From: Streptomyces sp. QL37 | GTDB lineage: Bacteria > Actinomycetota > Actinomycetes > Streptomycetales > Streptomycetaceae | Direction of reading: 5' to 3' | Assembly (NCBI RefSeq): GCF_002941025.1 | Contig: NZ_PTJS01000001.1 | Span: 1 to 64,000 of the forward strand | Length of the DNA: 64,000 bases | Made by a program: the position numbers and the translations under genes | Shown here: piece after piece, positions 36,337 through 43,604 of the stretch | Layout of the letters: each line of letters begins with the position of its first letter | Numbering within the stretch: the first letter of the stretch is position 1 | Notes under the pieces: model-generated | The model's database searches: none | Told to the model about the DNA's origin: nothing | The model's input: the letters and a program-made list of their open reading frames with translations, nothing else

Positions 36337-36981
36337 TCATCGGCCGGACAGGCCCTGGCACGGACGGGTCGTGTGCGCGGTGTACTCGGTGACCGTCCAC
36401 CGATGCCCCTCCACCCGCTCCAACTTCGCCGTGGCCGCGTACCTGACCGGCTGTCCGTGCGGCGTCGGCAGCCGCCAGCCGGTCGTCGTGTCGAGGGTCT
36501 GCCACCGCGACCTGTCCACGCAGTCCTTCACCGTCGCTGCGGGCGGCTCGGCGCCGGCGAGCACGGTGACCTCCGGCTGGTGCCGGAGCTCGCCGCGCAT
36601 CTCCGTACGCGCCTCCCTCATGCGGGCCAGATCCGTCTCGAACGCGCTCCACACGTCGGGCGCCGTGTACCGCTTCAGCTCTGTCCCGTCCGCCGAGGCG
36701 GCCCGGTAGGCCTTCGTCCGCTCCGCCCACATCAGGCCGTACGCCTTCAGCACCTCGGCCTCGGCCGTCCCGTCGGCTGTGCCGGTCGGCGAGGGGGAGT
36801 GGGCGGACTTGGGCACCGGCGCGGCGGGCATGACCGTGGTGGGCGTGTCAGCGGACGGCTTCGCGTCGCTCTCGTCGTAGCCACCGCCGCCACCGCAGCC
36901 GGTGAGGACGAGTACGAATGTCGAGGCACCGCACCGGAGCGCGACGCGCGCCCGGGAACACTTCTGCCGAGCCGTCATCAT
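36337..36981 (-). CDS. Putative lipoprotein
   Basis: 214 residues. The signal (ARVALRCGASTFVLVLTGCGGGGG) carries a lipobox LTGC, so the protein should be lipid-anchored at Cys about 29 on the outer face of the membrane. A Ser/Thr/Pro-rich linker to about residue 70 is followed by a folded domain of about 140 residues (VLKAYGLMWAERTKAYRAAS... EVTVLAGAEPPAATVKDCVDRSRW) resembling NTF2/SnoaL-like secreted domains common in actinobacterial lipoproteins. Function unknown. Convergent with the FUSC gene. Confidence 0.75.
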   Translation of the reverse strand: MMTARQKCSRARVALRCGASTFVLVLTGCGGGGGYDESDAKPSADTPTTVMPAAPVPKSAHSPSPTGTADGTAEAEVLKAYGLMWAERTKAYRAASADGTELKRYTAPDVWSAFETDLARMREARTEMRGELRHQPEVTVLAGAEPPAATVKDCVDRSRWQTLDTTTGWRLPTPHGQPVRYAATAKLERVEGHRWTVTEYTAHTTRPCQGLSGR

Positions 36982-37159
36982 CAGTACTCCTGGTTCGCCG
37001 TGCGATCTCGGTCAGCGGCTCAACGAGGACGGCCTCCTCCGGTCACCGCCCCCGCCGTCGCGTCGCGGAACGGCGCGGCCCCGGCCGGTGGCGGGGCACG
37101 CCACTCGGTCAAGTTCTCATGTATGAACACCGGTTGAGCAGTTGATCTGCCGTAGGACC

Positions 37160-37188
37160 TTGACGGGTTTCTGGTCTGTACCTATGGT
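37160..37188 (+). promoter_or_regulatory. Sigma-70/HrdB-like promoter of the alginate-lyase-family gene
   Basis: -35 TTGACG (37160-37165) and -10 TATGGT (37183-37188) with a 17-bp spacer, near the actinobacterial vegetative consensus. Transcription would start near 37195, giving a leader of about 59 nt before ATG 37254. Confidence 0.65.
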
Positions 37189-37223
37189 CACCGGTCAGCG
37201 CGAGTGTTCAACATCCAGTGCAT

Positions 37224-37237
37224 CGTTCACGTAAACG
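37224..37237. promoter_or_regulatory. LacI-type operator candidate upstream of the alginate-lyase-family gene
   Basis: CGTTCACGTAAACG is a 14-bp palindrome centred on CG with a single mismatched pair, the shape of LacI-family operators. It lies about 30 bp downstream of the predicted transcription start and 16 bp before ATG 37254, where a bound repressor would block elongation. No LacI gene is in the window. Confidence 0.45.
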
Positions 37238-37253
37238 AACGGATGGCCCCCAC

Positions 37254-38474
37254 ATGCCCGACATTTCCGCGTTCCACCGCTCCGGACGGCGTCCGGCGCT
37301 CATGCTCACCGCTGCCGTCGCGACCGCCGTTCTGACCGCCGGCTTCCTCTCCCTGCCCGGCGCCCGCTCAGCCGAGGCCGCGCCCGCCACGTTCACGCAC
37401 CCCGGCGTCACGGTCTCCAGAGGCCAACTGGACTTCGCCCGTGGCAAGGTCGACGCCGGGGCCCAGCCCTGGAAGGGCGCGTTCGACCAGATGATGGCGA
37501 GCAGGTACGCCGACCCGAGCCGCACCGCCAAGCCGCGGGCGACCGTCGAGTGCGGTTCCTACTCGAACCCGAACTACGGGTGCACGGACGAACGTGAGGA
37601 CGCGATAGCCGCATACACCAACGCCCTCGCCTGGTACATCACGCGCGACGAGCGGTACGCGAAGAAGTCGATCGAGCTGATGGACGCCTGGTCGGCGGTG
37701 ATCAGGAGCCACACCAACAGCAACGCCCCGCTTCAGACCGGCTGGGCCGCCTCCTCCTGGCCGAAGGCGGCCGAGATCATCAAGTACACCTACACGGGGA
37801 CGTGGTCGAACTCCGGTCGCTTCGCGACCATGCTGCGCGACGTCTACCTGCCCCAGGTCATCAACGGCTCCAACTCCAACGGCAACTGGGAGCTTTCGAT
37901 GATGGAGGCCGCCGTCGGCATATCGGTGTTCCTCGACGACAAGGCGTCCTACGACAAGGCCATGGCGAAGTTCCGGACGCGGACGGCCGCGTACGTCTAC
38001 CTCGCGTCCGACGGCGCCGTGCCCAGGACCGTGCCCAGCCAGAACCTCGACAGCACCGCGAAGATCGTCAAGTACTGGCAGGGTCAGTCCACCTTCGTGA
38101 CCGGGCTCACCCAGGAGACGTGCCGCGACTTCACGCACACGGGGTACGGCATCTCCGCCATCGCCCATGTCGCGGAGACCAGCCGGATCCAGGGTCAGGA
38201 TCTCTACGGCACGGACGTCGGTGAGCGGCTGCGGCAGGCGCTCGGCTTCCAGTCCAAGTACGAACTGGGCGAGCCCGCGCCGGCCTGGCTGTGCGGCGGG
38301 TCGCTGCATCCGGGCCTGGGCCCCGTCACCGAGGTCGGCTACAACGCGCTGCACAACCGCCTCGGCACCGCCATGACCAACACCCAGCGGCTGACCGAGC
38401 GGAACCGCCCGGCCGGCAGCAACAACCTCTTCGTGGCCTGGGAGACGCTCACCCACGGCGACAACCCGAACTGA
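37254..38474 (+). CDS. Secreted alginate lyase family protein (PF05426-type)
   Basis: 406 residues. Signal peptide MPDISAFHRSGRRPALMLTAAV, hydrophobic to about 36, cleavage near AEA-APA. The mature chain has the alpha/alpha-barrel pattern of the alginate_lyase family: AAYTNALAWYITRDERYAKKSIELMDAWSA, NAPLQTGWAASSWPKAAEIIKYT, NGNWELSMMEAAVGISVFLDD and a late HTGYGISAIAHVAE with the catalytic His/Tyr region. These enzymes cleave uronic-acid-containing polysaccharides by beta-elimination; alginate itself is not assured. ATG 37254 is favoured over an in-frame GTG at 37218 that would overlap the operator. Strong promoter and terminator flank it. Confidence 0.82.
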   Translation: MPDISAFHRSGRRPALMLTAAVATAVLTAGFLSLPGARSAEAAPATFTHPGVTVSRGQLDFARGKVDAGAQPWKGAFDQMMASRYADPSRTAKPRATVECGSYSNPNYGCTDEREDAIAAYTNALAWYITRDERYAKKSIELMDAWSAVIRSHTNSNAPLQTGWAASSWPKAAEIIKYTYTGTWSNSGRFATMLRDVYLPQVINGSNSNGNWELSMMEAAVGISVFLDDKASYDKAMAKFRTRTAAYVYLASDGAVPRTVPSQNLDSTAKIVKYWQGQSTFVTGLTQETCRDFTHTGYGISAIAHVAETSRIQGQDLYGTDVGERLRQALGFQSKYELGEPAPAWLCGGSLHPGLGPVTEVGYNALHNRLGTAMTNTQRLTERNRPAGSNNLFVAWETLTHGDNPN

Positions 38475-38511
38475 TCCGGCTGGATCCTCGGGCCACCGTC
38501 CTTGCCCGGGC

Positions 38512-38555
38512 GGAGGGGAGGCCCCGCGACCGCGCGCCGCGGGGGCCTCTCCTCC
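38512..38555 (+). terminator. Strong GC-rich hairpin after the alginate-lyase-family gene
   Basis: A 17-nt left arm (38512-38528, beginning GGAGGGGAGG) pairs with an 18-nt right arm (38538-38555, ending CTCTCCTCC) with one bulge and one G-U/mismatch, separated by about 9 nt. It lies 38 bp after the stop codon. Confidence 0.7.
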
Positions 38556-38648
38556 GGCACCGCGGGCGGGATCCTCCCCCGGGCGTGAACGGCTCCACCT
38601 TGGACCCGGTCCGGAGCCCGGCCGACCGGATGCTGTACGAAGACCTGT

Positions 38649-39245
38649 GTGAACGAACAGACCCAGCCCGCGACCGTACGCGTGTTCATCGCCCTCGCCC
38701 CGCCCGACCACGCGAAGGAGGAGCTGGCCCGGGAGCTGCGCCCGGCGTACGACACGCACCCTCGGATGCGATGGAACCGCATCGAGGACTGGCACATCAC
38801 CCTGGCCTTTCTCGGGGAGCTTCCGGCCGAGACCGTTCCGCTCCTGCGCCGGCCGCTCGCCGTCCTCGCTGCGGACCACCGGCCGCCCCTGCTGGCCCTG
38901 CGCAGCAGCGGCACCTTCGACGACCGGGTGCTGTGGAGCGGAGTCGACGGAGCACTCGACGAACTGCTGATGCTCGCCGCCGATGTGCGTACGGCGGTGA
39001 AGGGTGCCGGTATCGCCTTCGAGGACCGGCCTCTGCGTCCCCATCTGACATTGGCCCGAGCCCGCCGAGGAGACCGGACCTCGGCGGCAGAGATCGCGGA
39101 CGGGCTCACCGGATTCGCCGGCAGCCCCTGGCCGGCCGAACGTCTGCATCTGGTCGGCAGCAACGCCGGCCGCAGCCGTGGGCCGATCCACTACCGGGAC
39201 ATCGAGGCCTGGGCCCTCGGCGGCGGAGAACGGGCCGGATCGTGA
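38649..39245 (+). CDS. thpR: RNA 2',3'-cyclic phosphodiesterase (2'-5' RNA ligase family)
   Basis: 198 residues. The two H-x-T-x-L motifs that define 2H phosphoesterases are intact: DWHITLAFLG (His about residue 43) and RPHLTLARAR (His about residue 127). N-terminal RVFIALAPPDHAKEEL is the usual ThpR start. It hydrolyses 2',3'-cyclic phosphates to 2'-phosphates in RNA fragments. GTG 38649; no obvious operon partner. Confidence 0.9.
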   Translation: MNEQTQPATVRVFIALAPPDHAKEELARELRPAYDTHPRMRWNRIEDWHITLAFLGELPAETVPLLRRPLAVLAADHRPPLLALRSSGTFDDRVLWSGVDGALDELLMLAADVRTAVKGAGIAFEDRPLRPHLTLARARRGDRTSAAEIADGLTGFAGSPWPAERLHLVGSNAGRSRGPIHYRDIEAWALGGGERAGS

Positions 39246-39336
39246 CCGGGGCGGCCAGGAGGCGGTCCGCTCGAAGTACGGGGCGGTCCGCTCGGAACGC
39301 GTACGGTTCGGACTCCCGCCGCACCGGGCGGGGCCG

Positions 39337-40113
39337 TCAGTTCACCACCGGTTCCGCGAGCAGGACTTCGACGCCGCGGGTGCGCAGGGCGCTCACCTGG
39401 TCCGGGTCCGCCGTCGCGTCGGTCACCAGGGTCCAGCCCGGCTGCCAGGGAGCCCAGGCGTGAAAGGGGGCCCTGCCCAGCTTGGCCGCGTCCGCGAGGA
39501 CGTACACCCGGCGCGAACGGCGGGCCATGAGCTCCTTGAGCCTGATCTGCTCCGCGCCCGCCTCGCAGATGCCGAGCTCGGGTGAGACACCGTCGGTTCC
39601 GAGGAACGCCGCGTCGAAGGTCATGCGCTCGAGGGCGGCCTCGGTCAGTGGCCCGACGAATGCGTGACTGAGCGGCCGGTAGTGGCCGCCCAGGCAGGTG
39701 ACGTGCACGCCTTCGGCTCCCCCGAGTTCGAGCACCGCCGACAAGCTGGGCGTCACGACGGTCAGATCGTCCCTCCCGCCGTGGAGTGCGCGGGCGAGTG
39801 CGGCGACCGTGGAGCCCGCGTCGAGCAGCACCGTCGCGCCCGGCGCGACGTGGGTGGCCGCGAGGGCCGCGATGGCCCGCTTGGCCTCGGGGGCCTGTGC
39901 CGTACGCCGGTGGAGCGGGGCCTCGGGTGGTGCCATGGCGCCGCCGTAGGTACGGGCGAGGCGTCCGTCGGCGGTGAGCCTGGCGAGGTCACGGCGGATC
40001 GTGGACGGGCTCACCACGAACCGCGTGCTGAGTTCGTCGACCCCGGCGAGCCCGCTCTCCTGGGCCAGGGCGACGATGGTTTCGCGCCGGGCGCGTGCGG
40101 CTGCGCTGGTCAT
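39337..40113 (-). CDS. DeoR/GlpR-family transcriptional regulator
   Basis: 258 residues. N-terminal HTH (RRETIVALAQESGLAGVDELSTRFVVSPSTIRRDLARLTADGRLARTYGG, about 8-57) and the DeoRC sugar-phosphate-sensing domain from about 75 (LLDAGSTVAALARAL, DAAFLGTDGVSPELGI, YVLADAAKLG). These repressors usually respond to a phosphorylated intermediate of the pathway they control. Last gene of the acid-sugar operon, its ATG overlapping the stop of the PdxA-type gene (ATGA). The perfect palindrome at 42488-42504 upstream of the operon is its likely operator. Confidence 0.9.
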   Translation of the reverse strand: MTSAAARARRETIVALAQESGLAGVDELSTRFVVSPSTIRRDLARLTADGRLARTYGGAMAPPEAPLHRRTAQAPEAKRAIAALAATHVAPGATVLLDAGSTVAALARALHGGRDDLTVVTPSLSAVLELGGAEGVHVTCLGGHYRPLSHAFVGPLTEAALERMTFDAAFLGTDGVSPELGICEAGAEQIRLKELMARRSRRVYVLADAAKLGRAPFHAWAPWQPGWTLVTDATADPDQVSALRTRGVEVLLAEPVVN

Positions 40114-41162
40114 CGGTGCCTTTCGGTGGCGAGTGCGACCGCCTGCCGGAGCGCCTCGACCATGCTGTCTCCCCGGGCGGTGCCGGTTCCCGCTATGTCG
40201 AAGGCGGTGCCGTGGTCGACGGAGGTGCGTATGACGGGGAGTCCGACCGTGACGTTGACGCCGTTCTCGATGCCGAGGACCTTGACCGGGGCGTGGCCCT
40301 GGTCGTGGTACATCGCCACGATCAGATCGTAGTCGCCGCGGGCCGCGAGGAAGAACGCGGTGTCGGCGGGGAGCGGGCCCCGGGCGTCGATGCCGTCGGC
40401 GCGCAGCGCGGTGATCGCGGGGACGATCTTCGACTCCTCCTCGCCGTTGCCGAAGAGGCCGTTCTCGCCGGCGTGGGGGTTGATGCCGCACACGCCGATG
40501 ACCGGCTCGGGGGCACCGGCACGGACCAGGGCTTCGTGGCCGCGGCGCACGGTGCGCTCGACGAGCGGCGGGTCGATCCGGTGTACGGCGTCGAGCAGGC
40601 CGAGGTGCGTGGTGACGTGGATGACGTTGAGGCCGGGTGTAGTGAGCATCATCGACACCTCGTCCACGCCGGTGAGTTCCGCGAGCAGTTCGGTGTGCCC
40701 GGCGTAGGTGTGTCCGGCGAGTCGCAGGGCTTCCTTGTTCAGGGGTGCCGTGCAGATCGCGTCGACTTCGCCACGCACCGCGAGTCGTGCGGCCTCCTCC
40801 ACATAGCGGTAGGCGGCTTCGCCCGCCTCGGCGGAGAGCCGGCCCCAGGCCAGATCCGCGGGAAGCAGGTCCAGGTCGACGACGTTCACTCGTCCCGGGG
40901 TCCAGTCCGCCTGACCGGGGCCGGGGACGGCTACGACGGTGTCCTCACCGCCGACGAGCACGGCGGCCTGCCTCAGCCTGCGGGCGTCACCGATGACGAG
41001 GGGGCGGCACCGGAGCACGGTGTCAGGGTCTCCGAGCGCCGCCATGACGACTTCGGGGCCGATCCCCGCCCCGTCCCCCATGGTCACGGCGACCAGCGGG
41101 CGGCGGTCGGGGGGCGGCGTGGTCGTGCGGGCGAGGCCGGGGGTGTGCTCGGCGGGGTTCAT
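40110..41162 (-). CDS. pdxA: PdxA-family dehydrogenase (PdxA2, 4-phospho-threonate/erythronate dehydrogenase)
   Basis: 350 residues. VAVTMGDGAGIGPEVVMAAL (about 24-43) is the PdxA start; AGHTELLAELTG, THLGLLDAV, GINPHAGENGLFG and MYHDQGHAPVK carry the three metal-binding histidines and the substrate loop. In vitamin B6 synthesis PdxA oxidises 4-phosphohydroxythreonine. The PdxA2 branch instead oxidatively decarboxylates 4-phospho-D-threonate or erythronate and is encoded next to a DUF1537 kinase, exactly as here, where the kinase gene lies directly upstream with an ATGA overlap. I therefore favour the catabolic role. Confidence 0.88.
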   Translation of the reverse strand: MNPAEHTPGLARTTTPPPDRRPLVAVTMGDGAGIGPEVVMAALGDPDTVLRCRPLVIGDARRLRQAAVLVGGEDTVVAVPGPGQADWTPGRVNVVDLDLLPADLAWGRLSAEAGEAAYRYVEEAARLAVRGEVDAICTAPLNKEALRLAGHTYAGHTELLAELTGVDEVSMMLTTPGLNVIHVTTHLGLLDAVHRIDPPLVERTVRRGHEALVRAGAPEPVIGVCGINPHAGENGLFGNGEEESKIVPAITALRADGIDARGPLPADTAFFLAARGDYDLIVAMYHDQGHAPVKVLGIENGVNVTVGLPVIRTSVDHGTAFDIAGTGTARGDSMVEALRQAVALATERHR

Positions 41163-42421
41163 CGCGGTCCTCCGTCGGATGTGTGCGGTGTCTGCGGTAC
41201 TTCGTGGCCGGGCTGTTCGCGCAGGGCGCCCACCATGCGCACGAGGGAGTCGGTGCCGCCGAAACTTCCGGGGCGGGTGACGACGCCGCGCCCGTCCGCC
41301 GTCCGGCAGAGCACGGCGCCGTGGTGCACCTGGCCGACCGGCAGCAGCGAGGTGACGGCGAGTTCGTCCAGGAGGCTGCGGGCGGTCTCTCCGCCGGTGA
41401 GGACGAGGTCGGCGTCTTCGGGCAGGAGCCGGGCGACGGTGCGGGCGAGGGCCCGGGCCAGATGAGGGGCGGCCGAGGGGTCGGCCGCCGGGGTGGGCGC
41501 GATGCTGAACACGAGGACCGGGGCGCGGCCCGGGACGGTCGGGGTGACGGCGGCCGGGTGGCCGGCGTCGGGATGGGCGAGCAGGGACGCGGCGTGGAAG
41601 ACGAGGTGGTGGGCGCCTCGCCGCGTCAGTTGCGCGATCTGCGCACGGGCGCCGGGGTGCGCGGTGCCGACGACGACCACGACGGGGCGTGGTCCACCGC
41701 GGGGACGGCCGGGGTCCGCGCGGTCTTCCGCCGGGGCTGACAGCCGTCCCAGGGCCGCCGCCATGCCGCCTGAGCCGATGGTCCGCACGGTCTCCGGCAG
41801 TCGGAGCAGGGTCTCGGCGACGGCGTCCAGGTCGGCGTCGGTCTCGCCGTCGCAGATCATGGCCGCTCCATCGGCGAGTCCGGAGCGCAGGCGGTGTTCG
41901 AGGTGCGGGAGGCCCGCGCGGATCTCCGTGAGAGGTATGACGGTCGCGGGGGCTCCCAACGTCCGGGCCACGGAGCGGGGCGGCGGTCCGGGCTCCGCGT
42001 GCCAGGCGTCGGTCAGGTGAAGGGGCACACCACGGAGGTGTACGACGCCGTCGCGGACGGTCCGGCCGGCGGCCGGCAGGGCCATCGCGACGACGAGACC
42101 GTCCGCGCCGGCCGCGAAGGCCGAGGTCTCGGCGGCGAAATGACCACGGAGCAGCGAGTCGCTCTTCTTGAGCAGTCGGACGCCGCCCGCCCCGTGCCGC
42201 CGGACCGCCTGTGCGACGAGCCCTGACGCCTGGGTGACGGTGCGTCTGCGCGTGTCGAGGTCGGCCACCAGGGCCTCCCCCGGCGGTGGGGTTGCGGCCG
42301 GGGCGAGTACGAGGTTCCGGCAGGACGGCAGCACGGAGGCGCACTCGGCCGCGCCGGACAGGTCGTCCGCCAGCACGACGAGGGGTGGACAGGTCCTCCG
42401 GGCCAGCAGGTCGTGCGGCAC
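41159..42421 (-). CDS. Four-carbon acid sugar kinase (DUF1537), first gene of the acid-sugar operon
   Basis: 420 residues. N-terminal substrate domain with LADDLSGAAECA (about 17-28) and LKKSDSLLRGHF (the KxDSxLRGH motif), C-terminal nucleotide domain with VVVVVGTAHPGARAQI and LVLTGGETARSLLDEL. This is the threonate/2-oxo-tetronate kinase family; with the downstream PdxA-type enzyme it would phosphorylate D-threonate or a related acid sugar at C4 and lead to dihydroxyacetone phosphate. GTG 42419-42421 has a GGGGGGCGG ribosome site; an ATG 36 nt upstream (42457) is an alternative. Confidence 0.85.
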   Translation of the reverse strand: MPHDLLARRTCPPLVVLADDLSGAAECASVLPSCRNLVLAPAATPPPGEALVADLDTRRRTVTQASGLVAQAVRRHGAGGVRLLKKSDSLLRGHFAAETSAFAAGADGLVVAMALPAAGRTVRDGVVHLRGVPLHLTDAWHAEPGPPPRSVARTLGAPATVIPLTEIRAGLPHLEHRLRSGLADGAAMICDGETDADLDAVAETLLRLPETVRTIGSGGMAAALGRLSAPAEDRADPGRPRGGPRPVVVVVGTAHPGARAQIAQLTRRGAHHLVFHAASLLAHPDAGHPAAVTPTVPGRAPVLVFSIAPTPAADPSAAPHLARALARTVARLLPEDADLVLTGGETARSLLDELAVTSLLPVGQVHHGAVLCRTADGRGVVTRPGSFGGTDSLVRMVGALREQPGHEVPQTPHTSDGGPR

Positions 42422-42466
42422 GAGCCGCCCCCCTTTCTCGTTCCGGCGACTCAGCATGGCATCTAT

Positions 42467-42504
42467 GCGTGATTCGCGCGATGAGTCTTGCGTGAATCAC
42501 GCAA
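42467..42504. promoter_or_regulatory. DeoR-type operator between the kinase and aldo/keto reductase genes
   Basis: TTGCGTGA-A-TCACGCAA (42488-42504) is a perfect 17-bp palindrome. A second, imperfect copy GCGTGA-T-TCGCGC lies at 42467-42479, with centres 23 bp apart. Both sit between the divergent kinase and aldo/keto reductase genes, so one regulator, most simply the DeoR protein encoded at the operon's end, could control both directions. Confidence 0.7.
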
Positions 42505-42603
42505 CACTGTCACCGTCGTGCCGACGGCCGCGGGTCGGCCTCCGAGGCCTGAAGCGCCGTGCGGAATCACCGCAGTTGCCGCCTCCGTGGAAGGGGTCTC
42601 CCG

Positions 42604-43599
42604 ATGTCCACCGCCCATGACATTCGCCTGCCGGGCATTTCCGTCCCGCTGTCCCCCCTGGTACTCGGCACCATGACGTTCGGCGACACCGTCGGCCGCG
42701 CGGATGCCGCCCGTCTCCTGGACATGGCCCTGGACGCCGGTGTCACAGGCGTGGACACGGCGAACGTCTATGCCGACGGCGAGACGGAGCGCATCCTCGC
42801 CGGACTGCTCCCCGCCCGCCGCGACCGCCTGGTCCTCGCCACCAAGGCGGGGATGCCGCACGAGGACCATCAGGGCCACGCTCCGCTGTCCCGCGCCGGA
42901 TTGCGCGCGGCGCTCGACGGCAGCCTGAAGCGGCTCGGCACCGACCATGTCGACATCTTCTATCTGCACCAGCCCGACCACGTCACCCCGGTCGCCGAAA
43001 CCCTGGAGGCGGTGGCGGAGTTCGCCGCCCAAGGACGCATCCGGGCTCTGGGGGTCTCCAACCATTCCGCCTGGCGGATCGCCCATCTCAATTGCGTAGC
43101 GGACGAGTTGGGTGCGCCCCGGCCGGTGATCGCCCAGCAGTTGCACAACCTGCTCGCCCGTCGCATCGAGGAGGAGTACACCGGGTTCACCGCGCACCCC
43201 GCCTCGCGCGGACTGCGCACCATGGCGTACAACGCCCTGGCCGGCGGTCTGCTGACCGGCCGCTACGCCGGTGGCAGGGAACCCGGCGCGGGGCGGTTCG
43301 GTACGTCGCGTCTCGCGGAGGCCTACCACGACCGCTACTGGAACGACGGACTGTTCTCGGCCGTGGCCCGGCTGCGGGCCGTCGCGGACGGCGCGGCGAT
43401 TCCGCTTGCCGCGCTCGCGCTGCGGTGGCTGCTGCACCGGGAGTCGACCGACGCGGTACTGATCGGCTGCTCCGGTCCCGGCCAGTTGCTCGCCAACATG
43501 GAGGCGGCCTCGGCGGGCCCGCTGCCCGACGACGTGCTCGCGGCCTGTGAAGAGGTGGGGACCGAACTGCGCGGTCCCATGCCTCCGTATCACCGCTGA
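42604..43599 (+). CDS. Aldo/keto reductase
   Basis: 331 residues, a complete TIM-barrel AKR. GVDTANVYADGETERILAGLL gives the catalytic Asp and Tyr, VLATKAGMP the Lys, YLHQPDHVTPV the His, and GVSNHSAWRIA and LIGCSGPGQLLAN the NADPH-binding segments. It reduces an aldehyde or ketone sugar with NADPH. ATG 42604 is preceded by GGAAGGGG. Divergent from the acid-sugar operon and sharing its operator, it probably acts in the same pathway. Its stop is 5 bp from the convergent rhamnosidase gene. Confidence 0.88.
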   Translation: MSTAHDIRLPGISVPLSPLVLGTMTFGDTVGRADAARLLDMALDAGVTGVDTANVYADGETERILAGLLPARRDRLVLATKAGMPHEDHQGHAPLSRAGLRAALDGSLKRLGTDHVDIFYLHQPDHVTPVAETLEAVAEFAAQGRIRALGVSNHSAWRIAHLNCVADELGAPRPVIAQQLHNLLARRIEEEYTGFTAHPASRGLRTMAYNALAGGLLTGRYAGGREPGAGRFGTSRLAEAYHDRYWNDGLFSAVARLRAVADGAAIPLAALALRWLLHRESTDAVLIGCSGPGQLLANMEAASAGPLPDDVLAACEEVGTELRGPMPPYHR

Positions 43600-43604
43600 T
43601 CCCG

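Noticed and set aside
40110..41162. PdxA as a vitamin B6 biosynthetic enzyme
   Set aside because: Coupling with a DUF1537 kinase and DeoR regulator matches the catabolic PdxA2 arrangement; no other pdx genes are present.
40110..42500. Very long minus-strand frame (796 codons) through the PdxA gene and beyond
   Set aside because: Only the last 350 codons are PdxA; the upstream part is an Arg/Pro-rich shadow of the DUF1537 kinase read in another frame.
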